NCBI GenBank assembly: GCA_019090365.1
Contig: JAHRWC010000337.1
Coordinates: forward strand, 1 to 6,372
From: Flavobacteriaceae bacterium
Lineage (GTDB): Bacteria; Bacteroidota; Bacteroidia; Flavobacteriales; Flavobacteriaceae
DNA length: 6,372 nt
Direction: 5' to 3'
The position numbers and the translations under genes are program-made. Positions 1 to 6,372 of this stretch are shown piece by piece (the first letter of the stretch is position 1; every line of letters begins with the position of its first letter). The notes under the pieces are model-generated. The model was not told the origin of the DNA. It did no database searches and saw nothing but the letters and a program-made list of their open reading frames with translations.

Positions 1-25
1 AGGCTTTTTTTTGTTAATTTTTAAA
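1..25. terminator. Partial, probably bidirectional terminator at the left edge
   Basis: The window opens with AGGC followed by a run of eight or more T. On the plus strand this looks like the 3' arm of a hairpin followed by its T-tract, ending a gene that lies off the left edge. On the minus strand the same bases read as an A-tract followed by GCCT, about 14 bases after the peptidase stop codon, as expected for the 5' side of a terminator for that gene. The other arm lies outside the window, so the hairpin cannot be verified. Confidence 0.4.
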
Positions 26-1909
26 TTATCCTTTCAACCAAGCTTCTCTTAAGCTATTCTGAGCCTTTGTTGCAGTTGAAGTTTCTTGTAACACTTTTCC
101 TTTTGTAAAAGATTGTGTTAATGCAGTTTCAATGACAACATCTTCTCCATTTCTAGTTAAAGTTACTTTTACTTCTTTTCCAGGTTGCCACATATATACT
201 TCTTGGAAAATCTGATTTGCATTTTGCATTGTTACTTCAGTACCTTCTACCGATTTAATAATATCTCCAGACAGTACTCCTTGTTCTTTCCAAAAACTAT
301 TATTACTTACAAGATCATTAAAGTATATATTACCCGCTTCAGGATTTGCTCCTACTATTAAAGCTCCTCCATTTTGGATATAGTTGGTTTTAACTTGACT
401 TTCTGCAAATTCTAATCCCACTTTATCAAAGTAAACAGTGTAATCTATAGGAGTTGTTCCTATTACATGTGTATCGAAAAATGTTTTTAATGAAGGATAG
501 GTCATTGCAACTATTTCATCTATAATTTTGTCATCTTCAAAAGGTTTGTTCTTTCCATATTTATTAGAAAGTTCTTTCATCATAGACAATACTCCTCTAT
601 TTCCATTACTTTCTTCTCTTAACATGATATCTAAACACATTCCTATTAAAGCACCTTTCTGGTATACGTTAAAATAATTACTAGCGTATGGTTGAACTAA
701 AACATTTTCACTCATTTCAGTAAAACTCATCGTGTCGTCCATACTAGAAGCCGTTTGAATTTTACCAATCATTTTACTGTAAAATTCATCTTCAGTAACT
801 AAACCTTGATCAATTTGAAATATTGATGCGAAATATTCAGTCATTCCTTCATACATCCATAAGTGTTTTGAGAAGGTTGGATTGTTATAATCGAAGTAAT
901 GAACATCTTCTGAATGCACACTTAAAGGTGTTAAAATGTGAAAGAATTCATGTGAAACTATATCTACTATGTTTGATGCTAAACCTTCTTCTGGAACATT
1001 TTCAGGAAAAACCATCACTGTTGAAGTATGGTGTTCTAAGGCTCCAAATCCTTGAGGCGCGCCGTCAGATTGATCTGCTAAATATAAAAAGATATCATAC
1101 CTAGGAGTACTATCAACATCTCCTAAATACACTTTTTGAGCTTGCATCATTTTATAAACAGTCTCCTTTATTTTCTTTGCTGAATGAATTTTGTTTGGAG
1201 AATATACACTTAATACAATTTTAATATTTTCAACTTCAAACTCTTCTACTTCAAAGTTCCCATACATCATTGGGTTATCAGTAATATCAAAATATCGTGG
1301 TGCAAAATAACTTGTCGTGATTGTTTTTCCATCTTCACTTGTTTTAGACCCTACATTTTGCAATGCTGAAACCTTAACCATATCTTTTGGAGCTTTAACT
1401 TCTAACTTATATTGATTGTTTTTTAATGAATCAAAATAACCTATAAAACCATGTAAGTTTAATACATAATTTTCTGGGTGAATATTAGTTCCTGATGGAG
1501 AAAAAGGTGTAGGTTGTGTATTTGCCTTTTCAATATCGAACGTATCATTTACCCAATACGTGATTTTATCTAATTGAGTAGCATTCTGAATCGTCCAAGT
1601 ATTGGTATCTACTTTACTAATTGATAATTCATTCCCATTATAATCTATAGCTTTAATATCATCAATAAAGCTACCAAAATCACTTACAGCGTACGTTCCT
1701 TGTACTACTTTTGGCAAATGATAGGTAACAGTTTCCTGTGCAAAACGACCTGGATTTATAAGTACAGGTACCTTATCATCAACTACGTTGGTTAAATTTA
1801 ATTCGGTTTCTATAGGATTAGAAACTGCTAAATCGTTTGTGGTATTTTTTGGCGTACTACAACTTACTAATAGTGCAATTGTAAATACTGAGGCTAGTAA
1901 TTTTTTCAT
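26..1909 (-). CDS. M61 family metallopeptidase with C-terminal PDZ domain, lipoprotein
   Basis: This 627-residue protein is a probable zinc-dependent peptidase of the M61 (glycyl aminopeptidase-like) family. It starts with a lipoprotein signal peptide: a KK n-region, a hydrophobic core, and lipobox LVSC with the lipidated cysteine at residue 17. No acidic cluster follows the cysteine, so a periplasm-facing location is more likely than surface exposure (inference). Residues about 40-220 form the beta-rich N-terminal domain. GALEH (289-293) matches the family's GGLEH-type substrate-binding motif. HEFFH (320-324) supplies two zinc ligands and the catalytic Glu321, and WMYEG (351-355) supplies the likely third ligand, Glu354. 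Residues about 510-600 are a PDZ domain with the typical 'GVLSGDIIKSVEG' stretch. All catalytic residues are present and the length is normal for the family. The start is supported by the signal peptide directly after Met1. The gene is transcribed divergently from the BatA cluster. The natural substrate cannot be told from sequence. Confidence 0.92.
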   Translation of the reverse strand: MKKLLASVFTIALLVSCSTPKNTTNDLAVSNPIETELNLTNVVDDKVPVLINPGRFAQETVTYHLPKVVQGTYAVSDFGSFIDDIKAIDYNGNELSISKVDTNTWTIQNATQLDKITYWVNDTFDIEKANTQPTPFSPSGTNIHPENYVLNLHGFIGYFDSLKNNQYKLEVKAPKDMVKVSALQNVGSKTSEDGKTITTSYFAPRYFDITDNPMMYGNFEVEEFEVENIKIVLSVYSPNKIHSAKKIKETVYKMMQAQKVYLGDVDSTPRYDIFLYLADQSDGAPQGFGALEHHTSTVMVFPENVPEEGLASNIVDIVSHEFFHILTPLSVHSEDVHYFDYNNPTFSKHLWMYEGMTEYFASIFQIDQGLVTEDEFYSKMIGKIQTASSMDDTMSFTEMSENVLVQPYASNYFNVYQKGALIGMCLDIMLREESNGNRGVLSMMKELSNKYGKNKPFEDDKIIDEIVAMTYPSLKTFFDTHVIGTTPIDYTVYFDKVGLEFAESQVKTNYIQNGGALIVGANPEAGNIYFNDLVSNNSFWKEQGVLSGDIIKSVEGTEVTMQNANQIFQEVYMWQPGKEVKVTLTRNGEDVVIETALTQSFTKGKVLQETSTATKAQNSLREAWLKG

Positions 1910-1936
1910 AATTTAATTAATTTCTTACTTGACGTA

Positions 1937-1944
1937 CAAAGTAA
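1937..1944 (-). promoter_or_regulatory. Candidate -7 element for the M61 peptidase gene
   Basis: Read on the minus strand this is TTACTTTG, one mismatch from the Bacteroidota -7 consensus TAnnTTTG. It lies 27 bases before the peptidase start codon, a normal distance for a short leader. No convincing TTG-type -33 element is visible about 19 bases further upstream, so the call is tentative. Confidence 0.35.
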
Positions 1945-2004
1945 AGGAGTGTTACGCCTTTAAAACATAAGGTTTTGTTAAATTATAAAATTGTGCTAAT
2001 GATA

Positions 2005-2035
2005 TTCACAAATACTGATGCAATTAGTATCTTTG
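2005..2035 (+). promoter_or_regulatory. Promoter of the BatA-dihydroorotase-like cluster
   Basis: TATCTTTG at 2028-2035 is a perfect match to the Bacteroidota/flavobacterial -7 consensus TAnnTTTG. TTCACA at 2005-2010, 17 bases upstream, is a reasonable but imperfect -33 element. Transcription would start near 2041-2043, leaving a leader of only about 10 bases before the ATG at 2052. There is no correctly spaced Shine-Dalgarno sequence: the only AGGA ends a single base before the ATG. This is usual in this phylum. Confidence 0.6.
2012..2030. repeat. 19-bp near-perfect inverted repeat over the cluster promoter (possible operator)
   Basis: The arms ATACTGAT (2012-2019) and ATTAGTAT (2023-2030) are inverted copies matching at 7 of 8 positions around the 3-base centre GCA. 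The element fills the spacer between the -33 and -7 boxes and covers the first bases of the -7 box, where a bound repressor would block RNA polymerase. Chance palindromes are common in A+T-rich DNA and no regulator gene lies in the window, so a role as operator is inferred from position only. Confidence 0.35.
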
Positions 2036-2051
2036 AAAAATAATTATAGGA

Positions 2052-3974
2052 ATGCAGTTTAAACACCCTGAACTTCTTTACGCACTTTTTCTTCTTCTCA
2101 TCCCTATATTTATTCATTTATTTCAACTTAGGAAATTTCAAAAAGTAGACTTCACCAATGTTGCCTTTCTAAAAAAAGTAACGATACAAACTCGTAAGAG
2201 TTCACAATTAAAAAAATGGTTAACTCTATTATTAAGAATGCTTGCTTTGGCTTGTATTATTATTGCCTTCGCCCAACCATTTACAGCCTCAAAAATTGCA
2301 TTAAATACTGAAAAAGAAACTGTTATATATATTGACAACTCTTTTAGTATGCAAGCTAAAGGGCAAGAAGGTCCATTACTGAAAAGAGCATTGCAACAAT
2401 TATATGAAATCCCTAATTCAACTCAAAAAATTAATTGGTTTACTAATACTGAGGTGAAGAAAAATGTTTCAGTTGGAGATTTTAAACAAGATGTACTTTC
2501 AATTGATTACACACAAAAACAATTAAATTTAAGTGAAGTTTTATTAAAAGCAAATCAGTTGTTTTCTAAAAATGCAAGTTCTGATAAAAGACTTGTAATG
2601 GTTTCAGATTTTCAACAAAAAGAAATATTTCCTGAGATTCCAAATTCTTTAAAAGTAGAAGCGGTACAATTAAAACCAAATGTTATAAGTAATATTAGTA
2701 TTGATACTGCTTATATTTCAAAGAAACAGATTGATCAAATGATCCTTACCGTACAATTAAGTTCACAGAACAATAGTACAGACGAAGTTTCAATATCATT
2801 ACATAATGATGATCTATTAATTGCAAAAAGCGCATTAAATTTTTCAGATAAAAATACTAAATCAGTAGATTTCAATTTAGAAACTAAAAAGGAGTTTAAT
2901 GGGAAAATATCGATTAACGAGCCTAATATATTGTATGACAACAACTTGTTTTTCAACATTAATATAACACATAAAATTAACGTTCTTTCTATTAATGATG
3001 CACCTTCACAGTTTATTCAAAGGTTATTTAATGAAACTGAATTTAACTATACTTCTTTATCTTCTAATAACTTAGATTATAGTGAAATTCCAAATCAAAA
3101 CTTAATCGTATTAAATGAAATGGAAAGTATTCCAGCTTCATTAACTGATGCTTTAAAATCATTTGCTGATAACGGCGGAACTATATTAATTATTCCTTCA
3201 GAAAAAGGAGAAATTAATGAGTATAACAGACTCCTAACAAAATTACAATTTGGAAGTTTTTCTGAACGATTTGATCAAGAAAAGAAAATATCACAGATAA
3301 CATTTGATCACCCTTTATATCAAGATGTATTCGAGAAAAAAGTATTAAACTTTCAGTATCCAAAAGTTAATACTTACTTGAAAATAAATAACAGTGCTTC
3401 TGCCCTACTTAAATTTGAAGATAACCAACCTTTTCTAATTCAGAAAAATAATGTATTTGTTTTTACGGCTGCTATAAATAATGAAAATTCAAACTTTCAA
3501 AGCTCCCCTTTAATTGTACCAACTTTCTACAATATTGCGCAACATAGTTTACCCTTACCCAAATTATATTATACCATAGGTGAACAAAATATCTACGCAG
3601 TTCCTATTCAATTAGCACAGGATGAGATTATAAAATTACAAGATAGCACACAGAGTATCATACCATTACAGCAAAGTAAATCATCTCATGTAATGATTAC
3701 AACACAAGATGAACCTAATACTCAAGGTGTTTATTCTATTGTAAATGATAATGAAACTTATAAAAAAGTTAGTTATAATTTTCATCGCAATGAAAGTGAT
3801 TTGAATTACTTGGATGCGAATGAATGGAATGGAGTTACTGTTTATAATTCAGTTACTACATTATTTGATTCAATTACTGAAGAAAATACAATTAATAGTT
3901 ATTGGAAATGGTTTGCTATTTTTGCAGTACTATTTCTATTTTTAGAAATGTTAGTTTTAAAATACTATAAATGA
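2052..3974 (+). CDS. BatA-domain membrane protein with VWA-like region
   Basis: This 640-residue protein has the architecture of the flavobacterial BatA and VWA-like proteins. Residues 1-76 match the BatA / aerotolerance-regulator N-terminal domain: it begins with FKHPELLYAL, has a first membrane helix at about 8-25, the 'LRKFQKVDFTNVAFLKK' segment, and a second helix at about 57-76. Residues about 90-210 resemble a von Willebrand factor A fold: a metal-site DxSxS motif (D95, S97, S99, in 'IYIDNSFSM') and a later 'LVMVSDF' strand with S185-D186. A beta-rich part (about 210-305) follows. Residues about 345-385 ('LIVLNEMESIP', 'FADNGGTILIIP') resemble the class I glutamine amidotransferase-like fold found in these proteins, without an evident catalytic cysteine. 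A C-terminal membrane helix spans about 618-636, so most of the protein should face the periplasm between helices 2 and 3. It is the first gene of a cluster and overlaps the next gene by ATGA. The precise function is unknown; Bat proteins have been linked to oxygen tolerance in Bacteroides, but that should not be assumed for this stand-alone paralogue. Confidence 0.88.
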   Translation: MQFKHPELLYALFLLLIPIFIHLFQLRKFQKVDFTNVAFLKKVTIQTRKSSQLKKWLTLLLRMLALACIIIAFAQPFTASKIALNTEKETVIYIDNSFSMQAKGQEGPLLKRALQQLYEIPNSTQKINWFTNTEVKKNVSVGDFKQDVLSIDYTQKQLNLSEVLLKANQLFSKNASSDKRLVMVSDFQQKEIFPEIPNSLKVEAVQLKPNVISNISIDTAYISKKQIDQMILTVQLSSQNNSTDEVSISLHNDDLLIAKSALNFSDKNTKSVDFNLETKKEFNGKISINEPNILYDNNLFFNINITHKINVLSINDAPSQFIQRLFNETEFNYTSLSSNNLDYSEIPNQNLIVLNEMESIPASLTDALKSFADNGGTILIIPSEKGEINEYNRLLTKLQFGSFSERFDQEKKISQITFDHPLYQDVFEKKVLNFQYPKVNTYLKINNSASALLKFEDNQPFLIQKNNVFVFTAAINNENSNFQSSPLIVPTFYNIAQHSLPLPKLYYTIGEQNIYAVPIQLAQDEIIKLQDSTQSIIPLQQSKSSHVMITTQDEPNTQGVYSIVNDNETYKKVSYNFHRNESDLNYLDANEWNGVTVYNSVTTLFDSITEENTINSYWKWFAIFAVLFLFLEMLVLKYYK

Positions 3975-5227
3975 ATATTTTAATAAAATCTGCCACTATC
4001 ATTGATGCAACTTCTTCGCATCATTTAAAAAAGAGAGATGTTTTAATTGAAAATGGTATAATTTCAAAAATTGGTGCTACTATACCTAATCCAAAGAAAA
4101 TTAAAGAAATTGTTTTAAAAGATTTACATATTTCACAAGGATGGTTTGATTCTAGTGTATCTTTTGGAGAGCCAGGTTATGAAGAAAGAGAAACAATAGA
4201 AAATGGATTACAAGTAGCAGCAACTGGCGGATTTACGCATGTAGCAGTAAATTCGAATACAAATCCAGTTACAGATAATAAGACTAATATAAAATTTTTA
4301 AATGCTCAAGCAGATAAACATATTGTCAATTTATATCCTATTGGTGCTTTAACTACAAAAAGTGAAGGTGAAGATTTAGCCGAACTATATGATATGAAAA
4401 ACGAAGGTGCTATAGCATTCTACGATTATCAAAAGCCAGTTAAAAATCCTAATCTATTAAAAATTGCTTTGCAGTATTCTCAATCCTTTGATGGATTAAT
4501 TCAATCATTCCCTTTTGAAAAATCTATTGCTGAAAAAGGAATGGTACATGAGGATATTAATAGCACCATGTTAGGCTTAAAAGGAATTCCTTCATTAGCT
4601 GAAGAATTACAAATTATTCGAGATTTATATATTTTAGAATATTCAGGTGGAAGTTTACATATACCAACAATTTCTACTAAAAAAAGTGTAGCATTAATAC
4701 GAGATGCTAAAAAGAAAGGGCTTAATGTAAGTTGCAGTGTTGCAATAACGAATGTAGTTTTAACAGATTCGTTATTAGATGGATTCGATACTAATTATAA
4801 ATTACTTCCTCCCCTTAGAACAACAAAAGATTGTAAAGCGTTAATTAAAGGATTAATAGATGGAACTATAGATGGAATTACAAGTGACCATAATCCAATA
4901 GACATAGAACATAAAAAAATTGAATTTGACCATGCAATGTATGGAAGTATCGGTATTGAAAGTTGTTTTGGAGCAGCTAATAAAGTACTCGCAACTGAAA
5001 AAGTTGTAGATCGTCTAACTAATCTAAAAAAACGATTTAAAATAGATTCTAATTCTATTTCAGAAGGAAGTAAAGCCGATTTAACTTTTTTCAACCCTAA
5101 GATTGAATGGACTTTTAATGAAAATGAAATTAAGTCAACTTCAAAAAACTCAGCTTTTCTTAATCAACCATTGAGAGGAAAAGTATATGGAATCTTTTCG
5201 AACAATAAACTTCATATAAACAAATGA
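3971..5227 (+). CDS. Dihydroorotase-like amidohydrolase, predicted catalytically inactive
   Basis: At 418 residues, this is a full-length homologue of type I dihydroorotase (the PyrC enzyme, which closes carbamoyl aspartate to dihydroorotate). Family landmarks are clear: an N-terminal beta domain (1-52), FGEPGYEERETIENG (65-79, normally LREPG...), AIAFYD (147-152), LGLKGIPSLAEE (201-212), LHIPTIST (229-236), PPLRTTKD (280-287), GTIDGITSDHNP (298-309) and a C-terminal 'GSKADLTFF' closing segment. The metal site is gone. The DxHxH-type motif reads DSSVS (S62 and S64 for the histidines), the substrate-binding Arg of the REPG motif is Gly66, no His stands in the 'HCED' position (about 178-183), and the fourth ligand is Thr233. 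Only Asp306 of the 'SDH' motif remains. Such His-less dihydroorotases are widespread in Bacteroidota and are usually annotated as dihydroorotase; inactive paralogues elsewhere act as structural partners of aspartate carbamoyltransferase. The reading frame is intact and well conserved around the fold, so it is not a pseudogene. It overlaps both neighbours by 4 bp, implying translational coupling. The name pyrC is not given because activity is unlikely. Confidence 0.88.
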   Translation: MNILIKSATIIDATSSHHLKKRDVLIENGIISKIGATIPNPKKIKEIVLKDLHISQGWFDSSVSFGEPGYEERETIENGLQVAATGGFTHVAVNSNTNPVTDNKTNIKFLNAQADKHIVNLYPIGALTTKSEGEDLAELYDMKNEGAIAFYDYQKPVKNPNLLKIALQYSQSFDGLIQSFPFEKSIAEKGMVHEDINSTMLGLKGIPSLAEELQIIRDLYILEYSGGSLHIPTISTKKSVALIRDAKKKGLNVSCSVAITNVVLTDSLLDGFDTNYKLLPPLRTTKDCKALIKGLIDGTIDGITSDHNPIDIEHKKIEFDHAMYGSIGIESCFGAANKVLATEKVVDRLTNLKKRFKIDSNSISEGSKADLTFFNPKIEWTFNENEIKSTSKNSAFLNQPLRGKVYGIFSNNKLHINK

Positions 5228-5544
5228 ATCACACACCTTTAGGCAAGAATATTGCGATTATAGCTTATATCACATTTATTGGTACTGTCATAGCTTATAT
5301 AATGAATGTTGATCATAAGCATGAATTTGCGAATTTTCACATTAAAAATATGTTCGGACTAATTCTATTGATGTTTTTATCGCAAGTGACTCAAGCTTCA
5401 GTAAGTTTATTACTTGGAGAAATTTTATTTGTAATTGCTTTCTTTTTATGGGCATATTCGATCGTTATGGCTATTACAAATCAGAAAAAAGGAGTACCCT
5501 TTTTAGATGAAAAATTTCAAGAGTGGTTTAAGTTTTTAGATTAA
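5224..5544 (+). CDS. Small three-helix membrane protein, DUF4870/Tic20-like
   Basis: This 106-residue protein has predicted membrane helices at about 9-28, 43-64 and 66-84. The segment between helices 1 and 2 contains 'EFANFHIKN' (34-42), a form of the Phe-His motif typical of DUF4870 / Tic20-like proteins, and the protein ends in an amphipathic charged tail (about 87-106). Its start overlaps the dihydroorotase-like stop by ATGA, so it is the third member of the transcription unit. It is clearly paralogous to the gene that follows: both begin GK-x-I-x-IIAY, share the FH motif and end in a KK-x-x-P-x-x-x-x-x-FQ-x-WFK pattern. This copy is the more diverged one, with Lys41-Asn42 in place of Arg-Gln. 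Its biochemical role is unknown. Confidence 0.75.
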   Translation: MNHTPLGKNIAIIAYITFIGTVIAYIMNVDHKHEFANFHIKNMFGLILLMFLSQVTQASVSLLLGEILFVIAFFLWAYSIVMAITNQKKGVPFLDEKFQEWFKFLD

Positions 5545-5549
5545 AACCT

Positions 5550-5557
5550 TATCTTTA
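5550..5557 (+). promoter_or_regulatory. Weak candidate -7 element before the second DUF4870-like gene
   Basis: TATCTTTA is one mismatch from TAnnTTTG and sits in the 45-base gap between the two small membrane-protein genes, 33 bases before the next ATG. No clear -33 element is visible. It could give the downstream gene separate expression, but read-through from the cluster promoter is enough to explain transcription. Confidence 0.25.
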
Positions 5558-5589
5558 AGCATAATTAATACTAATCAAAAAATATAATT

Positions 5590-5919
5590 ATGGCTGAAAC
5601 AACATCAGACAACGGAAAAACAATAGGAATTATAGCCTATTTAACTTTAATTGGATGGATTATTGCTTTTGTAATGCATAGCAGTAATAAAACCGAATTA
5701 GGTGCATTTCATTTAAGACAAATGCTTGGAATTATGATTTTAGGTATTGTTCTTAATATCGTTGGAACATTTTCTGGCGTTCAAATAATCGGATGGATAC
5801 TATGGGCTTTTGCTCTAGTTTTATGGATATTAGGACTTATGGGAGCTTTACAAGGTGAAAAAAAGGAGATTCCAATTGTTGGAGAACATTTTCAGAATTG
5901 GTTCAAAGGAATAGGATAA
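5590..5919 (+). CDS. Small three-helix membrane protein, DUF4870/Tic20-like (paralogue)
   Basis: This 109-residue protein has a short polar N-terminus, predicted membrane helices at about 12-30, 44-62 and 64-86, and a charged amphipathic tail. 'GAFHLRQMLG' (38-47) is a good match to the conserved FHxxQ-type segment of the DUF4870 / Tic20-like family. It follows its diverged paralogue by 45 bases, which points to tandem duplication, and a strong terminator follows shortly after its stop codon, making it the last gene of the cluster. No Shine-Dalgarno sequence precedes the ATG; the leader is A+T-rich as usual in this phylum. Function is not known: family members are small integral membrane proteins of unassigned activity. 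Confidence 0.8.
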   Translation: MAETTSDNGKTIGIIAYLTLIGWIIAFVMHSSNKTELGAFHLRQMLGIMILGIVLNIVGTFSGVQIIGWILWAFALVLWILGLMGALQGEKKEIPIVGEHFQNWFKGIG

Positions 5920-5933
5920 TTTTAAAAATATAG

Positions 5934-5941
5934 TATTTTTG
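5934..5941 (+). promoter_or_regulatory. Candidate -7 element before the alpha/beta hydrolase gene
   Basis: TATTTTTG matches TAnnTTTG exactly. A transcript would begin near 5947-5949, inside the 5' arm of the terminator hairpin, leaving a leader of about 50 bases before the ATG at 5999. No TTG stands at the expected -33 distance; the nearest, at 5898-5900, is too far upstream. T-rich DNA makes such matches frequent, so this remains tentative. Confidence 0.35.
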
Positions 5942-5943
5942 TA

Positions 5944-5991
5944 GATGTCGATTGAAGCTGTACAATACAGATCAATTCGGCATCTTTTTTT
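5944..5991 (+). terminator. Rho-independent terminator of the BatA-DUF4870 cluster
   Basis: GATGTCGATTGA (5944-5955) pairs with TCAATTCGGCATC (5972-5984) with one T-G wobble and one bulged T (5976). Inside it CTGTA (5958-5962) pairs with TACAG (5966-5970) around a 3-base CAA loop. That gives 17 pairs in all, directly followed by seven T (5985-5991). It sits 24 bases after the last cluster gene and ends 7 bases before the hydrolase start, so it should separate the two transcription units. Confidence 0.85.
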
Positions 5992-5998
5992 ATAACAA

Positions 5999-6372
5999 AT
6001 GGAAAAACAAAACTTACCTCTAGAGCATAACTATAAAGCTGCTTCGAATAATAACAAACCACCAGCAATCATTATGCTTCATGGATATGGAAGTGATGAA
6101 AATGATTTGTTTTCATTTGCTAGTGAATTGCCCGATTCGTATGCTATATTTTCACTAAAAGCTCCTCTCCCATTACAACCACATGGTAATGCATGGTATT
6201 CTATTTATTTTGATGCTGGAAGTGGAAAATTTAATAATACAGAAGAAGCTATTGAATCTAGAGAGTTAGTAGTTAAATGTATCGATGATATTATTGAAAA
6301 ATACGAGATTGATGCTAATAACATTACATTATTAGGATTTAGTCAAGGAACCATTTTAAGTTTCTCTATCGC
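5999..6372 (+). CDS. Alpha/beta hydrolase, phospholipase/carboxylesterase family (3' end off the window)
   Basis: The gene starts at ATG 5999 and stays open to the right edge; 124 complete codons are visible, of about 210-220 expected for the family. The protein begins MEKQNLPLEH. IIMLHGYGSDENDL (24-37) holds the HG-x-G oxyanion-hole region with the D-E-N-D-L sequence typical of the carboxylesterase/lysophospholipase (Abhydrolase_2) family. 'KAPLPLQPHGNAWYSI' (54-69) is the usual following segment. GFSQG (113-117) is the nucleophile elbow with catalytic Ser115. The Asp and His of the triad should lie beyond the edge. No signal peptide is seen, so a cytoplasmic serine esterase is likely; the substrate cannot be predicted. 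It lies after a strong terminator and probably has its own promoter. No Shine-Dalgarno sequence precedes the start, but the ATG is the first in frame and places the first strand of the fold normally. Confidence 0.88.
   Translation, partial: MEKQNLPLEHNYKAASNNNKPPAIIMLHGYGSDENDLFSFASELPDSYAIFSLKAPLPLQPHGNAWYSIYFDAGSGKFNNTEEAIESRELVVKCIDDIIEKYEIDANNITLLGFSQGTILSFSI

Noticed and set aside
1050..1066. G+C-rich patch GGCGCGCC in otherwise A+T-rich DNA
   Set aside because: It falls in frame within the peptidase at the Gly-Ala-Pro-Gln-Gly segment just before the GALEH motif and is explained by the coding requirement; no repeat or border accompanies it.
823..1104. Plus-strand open frame of 93 codons
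   Set aside because: It lies wholly antisense within the conserved M61 peptidase gene, across the stretch coding for its metal site; the protein has no recognisable features. It is a shadow frame.
2138..2959. Minus-strand open frames of 66 and 74 codons (2138-2338 and 2735-2959)
   Set aside because: Both are antisense to the BatA protein gene, have no family features and lack plausible start signals.
4795..5094. Minus-strand open frame of 99 codons
   Set aside because: It is antisense to the conserved C-terminal part of the dihydroorotase-like gene. Its length is explained by the codon bias of the sense frame.
3971..5227. Reading the dihydroorotase-like gene as a decayed pseudogene
   Set aside because: The frame is complete at normal family length with conserved structural motifs, and both ends are tied to neighbours by start/stop overlaps. 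Only the active-site residues are replaced, which fits a pseudoenzyme rather than decay.
1..6372. Mobile elements, CRISPR arrays, tRNA or rRNA genes, phage genes, defence systems
   Set aside because: No transposase or integrase motifs, no regularly spaced repeats and no structured RNA gene were seen; nearly all of the window is occupied by conserved protein-coding genes with short gaps.

Overview
The window looks like chromosomal DNA of a Bacteroidota bacterium, most likely a marine Flavobacteriaceae member. The evidence is the strong A+T bias, the near absence of Shine-Dalgarno sequences, promoter elements of the TAnnTTTG type, and a gene set (lipoprotein M61 peptidase, BatA-domain membrane protein, His-less dihydroorotase homologue) typical of that group. 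The genus cannot be fixed from the sequence alone.

Layout. Positions 1-25 hold the end of a T-rich, probably bidirectional terminator. A minus-strand gene (26-1909) encodes a lipoprotein M61 metallopeptidase with a C-terminal PDZ domain. A 142-bp divergent intergenic region (1910-2051) carries the start signals of this gene and of a plus-strand cluster. The cluster consists of a BatA/VWA-type membrane protein (2052-3974), a dihydroorotase-like protein that has lost its metal-binding histidines (3971-5227), and two tandem paralogous small membrane proteins of the DUF4870/Tic20-like type (5224-5544 and 5590-5919). The first three cluster genes are joined by two 4-bp ATGA stop/start overlaps, so they are almost certainly co-transcribed and translationally coupled. 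A strong hairpin plus T-run (5944-5991) ends the cluster. A phospholipase/carboxylesterase-family alpha/beta hydrolase starts at 5999 and runs off the right edge.

How the genes may work together. The tight BatA - inactive dihydroorotase - DUF4870 linkage suggests a membrane-associated unit in which the amidohydrolase fold serves a structural or ligand-binding role rather than pyrimidine synthesis. That is inference from gene order and missing residues; the partner and function are unknown. There is no sign of mobile elements, CRISPR arrays, RNA genes or phage genes. Apart from the pseudoenzyme cluster and a near-palindrome over the cluster promoter, this is an ordinary core-genome region.
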